This document shows positions 43,799-52,395 of a stretch of DNA of 64,000 nt, in pieces (position 1 is the first letter of the stretch; the number at the start of each line of letters is the position of its first letter). This DNA comes from Armatimonadota bacterium (lineage in GTDB: Bacteria > Armatimonadota > Zipacnadia > JAUWAU01). The stretch is from positions 18,473 through 82,472 of the forward strand of contig JAUWAU010000031.1 in assembly GCA_030601885.1 (NCBI GenBank), in the 5' to 3' direction. A program made the position numbers and the translations under genes. Under the pieces are notes generated by a model. It was not told the origin of the DNA and ran no database searches. It saw only the letters and a program-made list of their open reading frames with translations.

Positions 43799-46576
43799 AT
43801 GGCCAGGCCGTCAGCGTGCCCCGCCATGCGAATGCTTGGATACGTCATCGCATTCTGTTCCTGGATTATGGGAGCCGCGAGCGCATCTGAGATCATCGGC
43901 CGCGGCGAGACCTACAGCCTGAGGGCCGATCTGCCGGCGGGCGCCTTGGAGATAGTCGATCCCGGCGGCCAACCGCTCGTCACCGTCTCGCCGTTGGCCG
44001 GAATCGCCTTTACGGACGGACAGCGCCTCAATTCGTCCGACATGACCGCGCGGGTCGAGACCACGGATCCACTGCGCGTCAAACTCACGCACCCCCGAGC
44101 GGAGCTCACCGTCACTGTTGTTACCGAAAGCGACCGGGTTGAATTCCGCGGGGACATCACGTGCAAGAATGGCGTCGTCATGCACGTGGCGATTCCCCAC
44201 ACTTTCTTCCTCGAGGGTCGTCCACGCACCCGGTTCCTGTTGCCGAGGGTTCTGGGTTGCGAGCTCAGTGAGAGATTCCTGTCCTCCGACGGCAGGCAGG
44301 CGATTGACTATCCCCCGGCCTTTTGCGACTTCTCTGCCGCCGCACTCGCCGGCACGCTGGTGTATTTCTATCGCTGTGAGGGCGCGGAGCGGCCTCGCGC
44401 AAGCGCGCTAGTCCTGCGCGGCGGGAATCCCCCGGCTTTCCGCCACTATTACAGGGTGTACGTTCGCGAGGGCGAGCGGCGGTCGCTGCCGGCGTTCGCC
44501 TGTCAAATCGGCGGAGAGCTCAGAGAGACCCTCCTCCGCTACAAACAGGAGTGCGGTCTCGGCAAGCCGCTGGAGGAGAAGCTGTCGCCCGAGTTCCTCG
44601 CAAAGTGGCGCACCATGGCGGAGGCCGTGTTGCTGCCCCCCCTCATAGATGCGCCAAGGGTCGTCACAGCGCTGCCGATGCCGGCCATTATCGGACCGCA
44701 TGCCTGGATGTTCGGAGGGTTCGATCGGAAGTACCCCGACTTTCTGCCGCCGAATGCGGCGTATTCGGGCGAGGAGGGGTTCCGCGGTCTCGTCCGCGTC
44801 GCGCACGAAGGGGGCCATTTCGTCAGACCCTACGTCAACTTCACCTGGTGGTGCACGGGCTGGGATGGTGCGGGCAGCCAGCCGGCCCCATCGTACGTCA
44901 AGTACGGGGACGTCGCCCTGTCGCGCAACCTCAGGGGAGAGCTTGTCTACGAGAACTACAGCGCGAACTACGGCTACCGCGTATGTCCGGCGCACCCGAC
45001 AGCCATCGAGCGCCGACTGGACGTTCGAGATGCGCTGCTCGATGACTACGGGGTGGACTTCCTCTATGAGGATCAACTTGGCGCGCGTAGGTGGCCGTCG
45101 GACCTGAACCCGGCGCTTGAGAACCCCGCCGACTACGGCTGGGCCCTCATGAGAATCGGGCGAGAAGACGCCGCACGCCGCCCCGTCGAAACCGAATGCG
45201 GACACGACCAGGCGCTCGCCTTCGCCTGCGCCCTGAACTACTGGATGCTGCCGCCGTTGTCTCCCGTCAACGTGTTGCCAGGTAGAGCGCCGGCGCAACT
45301 GCCAGAGGGACACCGTCGCTCGTTCCCATACGCCCTGTTCCTCTCATCGGGGGATGCCGTTGTCAACATCCCCAATTGCACGCGGCCGGATCGGCTGGCT
45401 TGGGCCATGTTGCTGGGCGGCCGAGTGGCCCTCGGACACGTCCGACTGAGCGTGGCCAAAGGGCCGGATCGTGACCGAGCCATCTTTCTGCAGACACTTG
45501 CCAGAGAGCTGGGGACGCGTGCCATCGGCAGCCGACTGATGGACTTCGAGTATCTCGCGCCGCGAGTTGCCCGGTCTCCGTTCGAGCGGCACCACGTGAC
45601 GGCCAACTTCGGCTCCGAGCCGTGGATTCTGGCCGACGGGACGAAGATAGCCCCGGACGGCTTCGACCTGCAGGCCTCGGACGGCTTCAGGGCGGGACGA
45701 TACGTGGGGACGGGCGGGGAATATGTTCTCGCCATCCTCCCACCGAATGACGAGGCCGCTCTCACCCTCGCCGCCGGCGGGTTCGACGTCACTGTGGGAA
45801 GCTGCACCCTCCGCGCCCACGCGCCGCCGACCCAGCACACCGTCACGGGCCGACGTGCGGCGATAATGGACCTCAGCCCCGGGCTTGCGCCGCCTCGGGA
45901 TGACAGCCTTGGGGCAAACGCGCTCGCCGAGACCTTCACGGCATTCGCCCCGATCCGCATGCGTTCGCCCGCTGACATCGCGCGGGAGCTTCCCGCCTGC
46001 CGGGTGCTCGTCAATCCCCACAGGCAGCGGCTGGTGGCTGGGAGTCTGGCCGAGTGGCCCGAGGCCCTTGCTCGGCTGCGCGACTGGTGTGAGGCCGGCG
46101 GAATCCTGGTGGAGCTCGGCGGGTGGCCATTGTGGTGTGCGGCGGCCCCGGAAGACGGAAAAGATGATTGGGCCCGGATACGCATCCGAGAATCGGGCTT
46201 CGAGGGGCTCTGTGGTGAGCGCTGCCAGGTGTTCGCCATGTCGGACGGCAGATCGGACCTGAGGCTGACGGACCTGGGCCGCGCGGTATTCTCCGCCGAC
46301 ACAGCCCAGAGACTCACGCGGGAGGGTGCATTCGTCACTCGTCCGCCGCTGACTCTGGAGAACTCCATCGTGCTCTGCGAGAGCGACCGCGGAGGCTATC
46401 TGGTGGTCCATCCGACGGGCTACGGCGCCGTGGTCCGAGTCGCCGGCGTGCCCACCGACGCGGCTCCAACAGCGGTGGCCGAGATCGTTGAGGCGATCCT
46501 GGATGGGCGCGTGGATCTGGCGGGTCCCGCGTGGCGGATTCCGATGTGCCGGCGGGTCGAGGCGGCGCGAAACTAG
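43799..46576 (+). CDS. Large secreted glycosidase-like protein (DUF6259-like)
   Basis: 925 aa; the ATG is weakly preceded by GGAG, and an internal ATG at 43826 (MRMLGYVIAFCSWIMGAASA) would make a cleaner signal peptide. It has an N-terminal beta-sandwich (to ~270). A TIM-barrel-like centre follows with PYVNFTWWCTGWDGAGSQPA, DALLDDYGVDFLYEDQLGAR (a carboxylate-rich strand end typical of GH active sites) and VETECGHDQALAF. The C-terminal part (~700-900) looks like a glutamine-amidotransferase-like or beta domain (CRVLVNPHRQRLVAGSLAEW, RLRDWCEAGGILVELGGWPL). The layout resembles DUF6259/GH-like proteins. Enzyme class is probable, specificity unknown. Confidence 0.68.
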   Translation: MARPSACPAMRMLGYVIAFCSWIMGAASASEIIGRGETYSLRADLPAGALEIVDPGGQPLVTVSPLAGIAFTDGQRLNSSDMTARVETTDPLRVKLTHPRAELTVTVVTESDRVEFRGDITCKNGVVMHVAIPHTFFLEGRPRTRFLLPRVLGCELSERFLSSDGRQAIDYPPAFCDFSAAALAGTLVYFYRCEGAERPRASALVLRGGNPPAFRHYYRVYVREGERRSLPAFACQIGGELRETLLRYKQECGLGKPLEEKLSPEFLAKWRTMAEAVLLPPLIDAPRVVTALPMPAIIGPHAWMFGGFDRKYPDFLPPNAAYSGEEGFRGLVRVAHEGGHFVRPYVNFTWWCTGWDGAGSQPAPSYVKYGDVALSRNLRGELVYENYSANYGYRVCPAHPTAIERRLDVRDALLDDYGVDFLYEDQLGARRWPSDLNPALENPADYGWALMRIGREDAARRPVETECGHDQALAFACALNYWMLPPLSPVNVLPGRAPAQLPEGHRRSFPYALFLSSGDAVVNIPNCTRPDRLAWAMLLGGRVALGHVRLSVAKGPDRDRAIFLQTLARELGTRAIGSRLMDFEYLAPRVARSPFERHHVTANFGSEPWILADGTKIAPDGFDLQASDGFRAGRYVGTGGEYVLAILPPNDEAALTLAAGGFDVTVGSCTLRAHAPPTQHTVTGRRAAIMDLSPGLAPPRDDSLGANALAETFTAFAPIRMRSPADIARELPACRVLVNPHRQRLVAGSLAEWPEALARLRDWCEAGGILVELGGWPLWCAAAPEDGKDDWARIRIRESGFEGLCGERCQVFAMSDGRSDLRLTDLGRAVFSADTAQRLTREGAFVTRPPLTLENSIVLCESDRGGYLVVHPTGYGAVVRVAGVPTDAAPTAVAEIVEAILDGRVDLAGPAWRIPMCRRVEAARN

Positions 46577-46653
46577 TGGCCTCACGCGGGGAGGAAGCTG
46601 TTCCTCCCCCCGCTTGCGAGGGGACTGAGGGGGGTAACTGACAGGTGCACATC

Positions 46654-48306
46654 ATGCAACTCATCAGAGGCGTCTCATTGCTCTGCCCACTACTCGCCCT
46701 GTGTCTATGCAGTGCTTCGTCGGCGGCGGCGAACGAAAAGCAAGAAGCAGGTGCGACGACCATGATAGAACTCACCCGGTGGCGCACTGCAGACGATGTC
46801 ATCGACGGCTGGGACTGGTCGCTTTCGCCCGGCGTCGAGCCAGTGCCATACTCCGGCGTCAAGTACCACGACCGCGAAGGGCGGCGACTCCCCGGCAATA
46901 GGATTGTGTCTGGCCGCTCAAGCTGGCGTGAGCTGGAGCCCGACGAGGGCGCCTTCGACTTCGAGCCCCTCCGGGACGCACTGCGGAGCCTGCCCGAGGA
47001 CTGCGTGGGCGCAGAGCTTCACGTCTACGCGTCCGTCTGGGAGACCCGGTATCTCGGCGCCGATCGCGTCACGGGGGCAACCGCGCCACAGTGGCTGGTG
47101 GATAAGTACAACATACCGATCATCCCCGAGAAGCCCAAGACCAACATCGGGACGCCCTTTCAGGTGGTGAACCTCGACATCTGGCACCCGGAGTATCACA
47201 AGCGCTACCTCCGGTTCGTCGAGGCCTTCGGGAAGAGCGGCATCGCCCAGATGGAGGAGGTCATGCTGTCGTATGTGCACGGTCGCTCCTCAAGCCGGGG
47301 CGAGGAAGCCGGTGGCCGCTACGAGGGGCGCGCACTCGAGTGCATGCTGCAGCGCATCGAGGCGTGGGCGAACGCCTTCAAGGGCGTCGAGCACAAGCTC
47401 GCCTGGGTCGGCAACAGCGGGCCGGTGCTCGAGCGCGCCTACGAGCTCGGCATGGGCCAGCGAAACGGCTTCGTCGAGATGTATCTGGCTCACTGCAATA
47501 ACCCCCTCCTCGGACAGACCGTGGACGAGGACGGATACCTCGTCGTGGACGAGAGCTGCCCGGCCATCGCCGCGAACCGGGCCTTTGGGGATGAGAACGA
47601 GGAGTACTCGCCGCGGGCGCACGTCGCCCGGTTCGGCCCGATGGAGGGCTGGCCGCATCGGTACCGCGAGTCGATGCTGCGGGTGCTTCAGATGCGGCGC
47701 AACTTCGTCTGGGCCGAGGGCAACCCGTGGGTGGACTTGCCGCTGCTCGCCTATGTCAGCCTCGAGCTCGGCCGCACCGTCGAGAGCGCACCGGACGTCT
47801 GGTGCTATCTGCGGGAGAGCTACCTGCGCGGTCAAGCCGGCGCCCGAGGCCCAGTGAAGAACTTCGAGCGATGGCTCTACCAGCGAGACCGGGACGGCTG
47901 TCGAACTATTCCCGCCGCCAAGGTGCCCCACCACGAGTCGATGTACCCATCGCCTCCCGACCAGAAGTACGACTTCACCGCACGCCGAACCGACATCGCC
48001 TCCGGCAACGACCGCATCGGCTTCGCCGTGGACGACCGCTTCCTGTCCGGTGGCCCGCACAAAGTCGCTATCAAGGCCACCTATCACGATCTCTCAACGG
48101 GCGCGTGGACGCTGGCGTACAAGACCTCTGACGGAGAAGCCGAGCGCACGATTCAGTGCGAGGGCACGGGCAAGCTGAAGACGGCGACGTTCTTCCTCGA
48201 TGACGCGTGCTTTCCGGCGAAGGGGATGGGATTCGACTTCGAGATTAAAGCCACTCGAGAGGATGCCACGATTAGCTTCGTTCGGGTGATCAAACTCTCG
48301 ACATGA
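46654..48306 (+). CDS. Secreted TIM-barrel glycoside-hydrolase-like protein
   Basis: 550 aa from ATG 46654; GTG 46645, with GAGGGGGG ten bases upstream, is a real alternative. Signal peptide (residues ~5-26, CSASSAAA). The barrel core has SSWRELEPDEGAFDFEPLRD, a phrase typical of clan-A-like glycosidases. It is followed by WLVDKYNIPIIPE, VNLDIWHPEYHKRYLRFVEA and MEEVMLSYVHGRSSSRGEEA. The C-terminal ~100 residues are a beta-sandwich (NDRIGFAVDDRFLSGGPHKV, TATFFLDDACF). It follows the previous large glycosidase-like gene by about 75 bases on the same strand, so a shared transcript is likely. Family not fixed. Confidence 0.7.
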   Translation: MQLIRGVSLLCPLLALCLCSASSAAANEKQEAGATTMIELTRWRTADDVIDGWDWSLSPGVEPVPYSGVKYHDREGRRLPGNRIVSGRSSWRELEPDEGAFDFEPLRDALRSLPEDCVGAELHVYASVWETRYLGADRVTGATAPQWLVDKYNIPIIPEKPKTNIGTPFQVVNLDIWHPEYHKRYLRFVEAFGKSGIAQMEEVMLSYVHGRSSSRGEEAGGRYEGRALECMLQRIEAWANAFKGVEHKLAWVGNSGPVLERAYELGMGQRNGFVEMYLAHCNNPLLGQTVDEDGYLVVDESCPAIAANRAFGDENEEYSPRAHVARFGPMEGWPHRYRESMLRVLQMRRNFVWAEGNPWVDLPLLAYVSLELGRTVESAPDVWCYLRESYLRGQAGARGPVKNFERWLYQRDRDGCRTIPAAKVPHHESMYPSPPDQKYDFTARRTDIASGNDRIGFAVDDRFLSGGPHKVAIKATYHDLSTGAWTLAYKTSDGEAERTIQCEGTGKLKTATFFLDDACFPAKGMGFDFEIKATREDATISFVRVIKLST

Positions 48307-48368
48307 GACCCAGTCGGGCAGCCGCCGTCTCATCCGAAGGTCACCGGCAACGGGGCGAATCGTCCATT

Positions 48369-48406
48369 TGTCATTCTGAACGAAGCGTAGCGGAGTGAAG
48401 AATCTC
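48369..48406. repeat. Short interspersed repeat (TCATTCTGAACGAAGCG type)
   Basis: The stretch beginning TCATTCTGAACGAAGCGTAG and ending GGAGTGAAGAATCT resembles a short repeat I recall from intergenic regions of many unrelated environmental bacteria. Only one copy is seen in this window, so the repeat call rests on memory rather than on internal copies. Confidence 0.5.
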
Positions 48407-48470
48407 GTATCGCCGACCGGTTGAGGACTGCTGCCGAACGGCGAGCCGCTTTGCCCCCCTCACCGCGTAG

Positions 48471-48490
48471 CGCGGGCTTTCTAGCCCGCG
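48471..48490. repeat. Hairpin repeat, 8-bp perfect stem
   Basis: CGCGGGCT/AGCCCGCG with a TTCT loop, preceded by CCGCGTAG. It is the reverse-orientation relative of the hairpin at 469-486 (same GGGCT-AGAA-AGCCC core and same CGCGTAG flank). Confidence 0.6.
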
Positions 48491-48770
48491 ACCCTCATTT
48501 GCGGTCCTCACAGCCCTCGTCGACTGCAGTCCAGGTACCGAACCACCCGGGGGAGCAGAATCAGTGGGTTTCGGCTCATCATAACCGAAGGCGGAGCAGG
48601 CGTGAGTGCGAGCACGTACTGCCGACACGAGTCCAGTGTGACGGAGTTGGCCAGAGCGCATCGGCCAAAGGGATTGGCGCGGCGCACATGGAATCACAAG
48701 GCCGCCACGTACACAGGCACATCCCGCGGAGGCTCGCACGCCGTGAGCCGACCGATACGGAGGGACAACA

Positions 48771-50042
48771 ATGGCTGAACGCACCATTCGCATCGCGCAT
48801 ATTGGCTACGGCATGTTCGGCGGCGATGTGGTCGCCGGCACGCTGCACGATCTGCAGCGCAACGGCATCTCGCCGTACCTCGGCCGCGTGGGCCTCGACG
48901 ACTACGCCGCCAAGTACCACGACGTGAAGTTCGAGGTGGTGGCCATCGGCGAGAAGGCTCCCGAGGTGGCCGAGCGGGCGGTGAAGGACAGCCAGGAGCT
49001 GACGGGCCAGACGCCCAAGGCGTACGTGGGCGATACGCCCTGGAAGGACATCGTGGCCGAGAACCCGGATCTCGACCTGATGGTCGTTGCGACGCCCGAT
49101 CCGCTCCACACCCCGCCGGTGCTGGAGGCGTTGCGCAACGGCATCCACGCCATCACCGAGAAGCCCATGTGCCTCCACCTCCGCGAGGCCGACGAGATGA
49201 TCGAGCTGGCCGAGAAGAACGACCTCATCCTCGGCGTCGATATGCACAAGCGCTACGACCCCGACCATCTCCGCATCTTCAAGGAGCTCAGCAAGGACCT
49301 CGGCCATCCCATCTACTGCCGGGGCGTGCTCGAGGAGCCGCTGGAGGTCTCAACGAGCATCTTCAAGTGGGCCGAGGAGAGCGATCCGTTCACGTACGTG
49401 GGGATCCACTGGGTGGACATTTTCATGCACTACCTGCAGCTCCGGCCGCTGGCCCTATACGCCGTCGGGCAGAAGCAGCGCCTCCTCAAGGAGTTCGGCA
49501 AGGACGCCTTCGATGCCGTGCAGGTGATGGTCACGCACACTAACGGCACCACGGTCATCTACGAGAGCAACTGGCTCACGCCGGAGGATTTCGAGTCCAA
49601 CGTGAACCAGGAGAGCAGCATGGTGGGCGAGTACGGGAAGGTGGAATCGGACTCGCAGTATCGCGGCCTGCGGTACTGGATCGAGGGCAAGGGCTTTCGC
49701 GCCCTCAACACCCACTTCTTCAGGCAGGTGGAGCGTCCGGACGGATCGCTCGCGTCGGTGGGTTACGGCAAGGACAGCCTAGTGACGTGCATCGAGAAGG
49801 TCTGCCGGCACAAGTTCCTCGGCGTCCCGGCGGCGGAGCTGGAGGGTACATACCCCGACGGCAAATCCCAACGCCTCACGACGGCCGTGGTCAACGCCGC
49901 TCGCGAGTGCCTGGCGCGGAACGACAAGTACCTCCGCGCTGGCAAGCCGCCCGTCGCCACGGCCAGCTTCGGCGACCACGGCATCACCATCCACGACCCG
50001 AATGCGGGGGAGGACGTGTCGATATACGATAAGGCGGTGTAG
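48771..50042 (+). CDS. Gfo/Idh/MocA family oxidoreductase
   Basis: 423 aa with GGAGGGAC before the ATG. The Rossmann motif IRIAHIGYGMFGGDVVAG (residues ~6-23), DLMVVATPDPLHTPPVLEAL and the signature ITEKPMCLHLREAD (EKP) are present. The catalytic-domain segments VDMHKRYDPDHLRIFK and GIHWVDIFMHYLQLRPL supply the usual Asp/His region. Members oxidise or reduce sugars and cyclitols with NAD(P) in the cytoplasm. Its long insertion between residues 30 and 70 differs from the shorter paralogue at 58.7 kb. An inverted-repeat element begins one base after its stop codon. Confidence 0.92.
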   Translation: MAERTIRIAHIGYGMFGGDVVAGTLHDLQRNGISPYLGRVGLDDYAAKYHDVKFEVVAIGEKAPEVAERAVKDSQELTGQTPKAYVGDTPWKDIVAENPDLDLMVVATPDPLHTPPVLEALRNGIHAITEKPMCLHLREADEMIELAEKNDLILGVDMHKRYDPDHLRIFKELSKDLGHPIYCRGVLEEPLEVSTSIFKWAEESDPFTYVGIHWVDIFMHYLQLRPLALYAVGQKQRLLKEFGKDAFDAVQVMVTHTNGTTVIYESNWLTPEDFESNVNQESSMVGEYGKVESDSQYRGLRYWIEGKGFRALNTHFFRQVERPDGSLASVGYGKDSLVTCIEKVCRHKFLGVPAAELEGTYPDGKSQRLTTAVVNAARECLARNDKYLRAGKPPVATASFGDHGITIHDPNAGEDVSIYDKAV

Positions 50043-50043
50043 C

Positions 50044-50169
50044 AAACTAGGGACAGTCACCTATTTCATCTGGAGTGGCGAGGCCGCGTATACTATCAGC
50101 ATGGCGCGACCGGGTACGGAATGGAGGGCCATCCGATGGACACATGAAATAGGTGACTGTCCCTAGTTT
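50044..50169. repeat. Inverted-repeat element with 26-bp perfect arms
   Basis: Arms at 50044-50069 and 50144-50169 are exact inverses (AAACTAGGGACAGTCACCTA start of the left arm), separated by 74 bases without a coding frame. The structure is that of a small non-autonomous element or a large REP-type palindrome. It could also fold as the transcript end of the preceding gene. A half-arm of another repeat family (AATGAGTATTGTGTCCCCGG) lies at 50199-50218. Confidence 0.85.
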
Positions 50170-50225
50170 CGGGAACCCTTGGTGTCTGCGAAATGAAAAA
50201 TGAGTATTGTGTCCCCGGAATACCT

Positions 50226-50552
50226 TCAATCCCTCTGCCGATCGCCCGGGCGTCGCCGGGCCAGCAGCTTCGCTGCACCGTAGCTGACGCAGAAAACCGC
50301 GAGCATGCCAATGACAACGGCGACGAACTGCCGGGCCCGCTCGCGCCCGGCACCGGGAAGGGAGTAGTCGGACAGGGGCGCGGGATTGACGTTGGGCTTC
50401 TCGACGGGCATACCGAGGCGGTCCATCACGGCCTCGAACCCGTCATGGAGCTGCGAGGCGTACGGCGCGAGCACCGCTGCGGCCAGCGTCATGCAGATGA
50501 GCGTGATGTGCCACCCCTGGAGCCTCGGCCCGCGGCGTTCGTCTGACGTCAT
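50226..50552 (-). CDS. PDGLE-domain protein (CbiN-like partner of CbiM)
   Basis: 108 aa. Two membrane helices (residues ~15-33 and ~75-92) flank a short extracytoplasmic stretch. That stretch has HDGFEAVMDRLGMPVEKPN and APLSDYSLPGAG, the layout of PDGLE proteins that accompany or are fused to CbiM in nickel/cobalt ECF transporters. It starts six bases after the cbiM stop on the same strand, so it is co-transcribed. The CbiQ and CbiO energy-coupling parts are not found downstream; the operon ends here. Confidence 0.82.
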   Translation of the reverse strand: MTSDERRGPRLQGWHITLICMTLAAAVLAPYASQLHDGFEAVMDRLGMPVEKPNVNPAPLSDYSLPGAGRERARQFVAVVIGMLAVFCVSYGAAKLLARRRPGDRQRD

Positions 50553-50558
50553 CAGGCC

Positions 50559-51224
50559 TCACTCCCCTCCGCCCGTTGCGCCTGCCTGCGCGGGTTGGAG
50601 CCCGAGCAGATCGGGACGCACGCGCCACACCACCGCCAAGGCCCCCACCGTGACCCCCGCCTCGAGGATGCCTATGAGCGCATGAATGCCAAGCATGGGC
50701 GGGAAGACGAGCGCCGGCGGCAACTCCCCGCACAGGACCACCTCGAGCGACACGAGCGCCGCGCCGGCGACCACGGAGCACCATGCGGCAACGCCAGCGG
50801 CGACGAAGAGAGCGCTCGGGCTCCCGGCGAGCCGGCGGATGACCCAGTAGATGCCGAAGCTCAGCATGGTGCCCGCGACGCCCATATTGACGACGTTGAG
50901 GCCGAGCACGGTGAGCCCCCCGTCCGCGTGCAGCAGGCACTGCAGCGTGATCACCACGGCCATGACGAGTGTCGCCCGCCACGGCCCCAGCAGCACAGCG
51001 GCGAAAAGGGCTCCGAGGAAGTGGCCGGAGATCCCGGCCGTGACGGGAACGTTGAAGAGCTGGCCGGCGTAGACGAAGGCGGCCATGAGCCCCATCACCG
51101 GCACGGTCTCAGGCTGCAGGCGGCGGTTCTCTCGATGCAGGGCGTAGCCGACCGCGGCAGCAGCCACTACGTCTCCCGCGATCCAGACCCGCGGGTCATT
51201 TATGAGGCCGTCGGGAATGTGCAT
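50559..51224 (-). CDS. cbiM: CbiM-type cobalt/nickel ECF transporter S component
   Basis: 221 aa. The N-terminus MHIPDGLIND carries the conserved Met-His of the CbiM/NikM metal-binding site. Six to seven hydrophobic helices follow, with the family segments FNVPVTAGISGHFLGALFAA, LLHADGGLTVLGLNVVNMGV and FPPMLGIHALIGILEAGVTV. The protein captures Co2+ or Ni2+ at the cytoplasmic membrane and normally needs CbiQ/CbiO. The 140 bases upstream show no evident cobalamin riboswitch elements. Cobalt versus nickel cannot be decided. Confidence 0.92.
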   Translation of the reverse strand: MHIPDGLINDPRVWIAGDVVAAAAVGYALHRENRRLQPETVPVMGLMAAFVYAGQLFNVPVTAGISGHFLGALFAAVLLGPWRATLVMAVVITLQCLLHADGGLTVLGLNVVNMGVAGTMLSFGIYWVIRRLAGSPSALFVAAGVAAWCSVVAGAALVSLEVVLCGELPPALVFPPMLGIHALIGILEAGVTVGALAVVWRVRPDLLGLQPAQAGATGGGE

Positions 51225-51310
51225 TGCTGCTCAGGGCGTAGCACGTTTGCCGGATTCGTAATACAATTTTCTCCGCAATGACGCAAGAGTCCTCCCGGCA
51301 GAAACAGTAG

Positions 51311-51332
51311 GGGAGCCGCTCTGCCGGCTCCC
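51311..51332 (-). terminator. Possible intrinsic terminator after the GNAT gene
   Basis: GGGAGCCG/CGGCTCCC perfect 8-bp stem with a 6-base loop, 35 bases past the GNAT stop and upstream of cbiM. On the minus strand it is followed by CTACTGTTTCTG, a weak T-rich run. It probably separates the two transcription units. Confidence 0.5.
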
Positions 51333-51366
51333 GTCCTTTGCCCCAAAGATGTGGCCCCGTCGTGCC

Positions 51367-52299
51367 TCAACCATCCTGTTCAAGCGTTCTGCCCACGCCG
51401 ATGCAATGCGGCCGGAACCCAAACTTCGCATACGTCGCATGCGCCGGGGCATTCCAGAGCTGTGTGCTGACCGAGGCGAATCTGGCGCCAAGGGCATAAC
51501 CCCGAGTCATGGCCCGCGACACGAGCGCCGAGGCAATGCCTTTGCGCCGATGCTCCTCCTTGACTCCGAGGCTCCAGATGTTCACGCAGGGCGCGCCCAG
51601 CCGGTCGAGATGCGGCTGCATCACCCAGCCGATGGAGCCGGCTTCCTCGCCTCCGATGAAAGCCCGGGTGCGCATGGGCTCGAAGCCGATCCACGACTCG
51701 CGCATCGGCTCGTGGGCCATCTCGGCCGGGGCATCCGTGAGCTCCACCTCCACCTCTGCGGAGACCTCCGGCGGTGGCGAGGGCATCTCCGCCGTCAGGA
51801 AGACCGACTCCAGCGTCGTCTTGTACCCGGCCACCTCGAGGGCGAGATGCACGTGCGGCATCGTAACCGGCAGCTTCGGCTCGCCCCCGATGAAGAGGCC
51901 CCGGTAAAATGGGTAGCCCTCCCGGGGGTGTGTCGCCACGATCGGCCGGAGCCCCGACCCCTTCATCCACGCCGTCGCCTCGGCGACGAGTGCGCCGCCG
52001 ACATCCAGACGGTCCGGCGGGTAACTGAGCATGACGATGCGGGGAACCTTGCGCGCCGGGTCGTGCCCCGGCTCGGACCCCGCCGCCACGCAGGCGTGGA
52101 TCCACCCGACGACATTCCCCTCCTGAATGGCGACGAAGAGGCCCGACGGATCGAAGTAGGACTTCCTCTCAACAAGCTCAACAAAGCGCTCCTCCGTCAA
52201 CGGCGCGATATGTGCCTCGAAGACCGTCTCGGAGTTGTACACCTCCACCATGCCCTCGAGGCACTTCCGGTCGTAGGTATCAATGCTGAAACCGTTCAT
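51367..52299 (-). CDS. GNAT-fold N-acetyltransferase, probably tandem
   Basis: 310 aa from ATG 52299 (MNGFSIDTYDRKCLEGMVEV), with GGGAG upstream. The C-terminal half has the acetyl-CoA-binding motif A: IWSLGVKEEHRRKGIASALV (residues ~245-264), followed by ASVSTQLWNAPAHATYAKFG and FRPHCIGV. The N-terminal half looks like a second, degenerate GNAT unit (ERFVELVERKSYFDPSGLFV, VVGWIHACVAAGSEPG, VGGALVAEATAWMKG). Members acylate amino groups of small molecules or proteins. No neighbour specifies the substrate. Confidence 0.82.
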   Translation of the reverse strand: MNGFSIDTYDRKCLEGMVEVYNSETVFEAHIAPLTEERFVELVERKSYFDPSGLFVAIQEGNVVGWIHACVAAGSEPGHDPARKVPRIVMLSYPPDRLDVGGALVAEATAWMKGSGLRPIVATHPREGYPFYRGLFIGGEPKLPVTMPHVHLALEVAGYKTTLESVFLTAEMPSPPPEVSAEVEVELTDAPAEMAHEPMRESWIGFEPMRTRAFIGGEEAGSIGWVMQPHLDRLGAPCVNIWSLGVKEEHRRKGIASALVSRAMTRGYALGARFASVSTQLWNAPAHATYAKFGFRPHCIGVGRTLEQDG

Positions 52300-52395
52300 A
52301 ACGTGCTCCCTGATCGCCGCGCCTCCGCGAATCCCAGTGTAGCGCGGGGTGCCAGTCCGCGGACCATCAACCATCAACCATTCACTCTCGCCCGC

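Larger units (their letters stand above)
48307..48770. other. Intergenic region with interspersed repeats
   Basis: About 460 bases without a credible gene. It contains an interspersed-repeat-like sequence at 48369-48406 and a hairpin repeat at 48471-48490, both listed separately. GGAGGGACAACA just before 48771 serves the next gene. Confidence 0.6.

Noticed and set aside
51225..51366. Cobalamin or NiCo riboswitch upstream of cbiM.
   Set aside because: No B12-box-like or NiCo consensus sequence could be recognised; the only strong fold is the hairpin placed as the end of the GNAT transcript.
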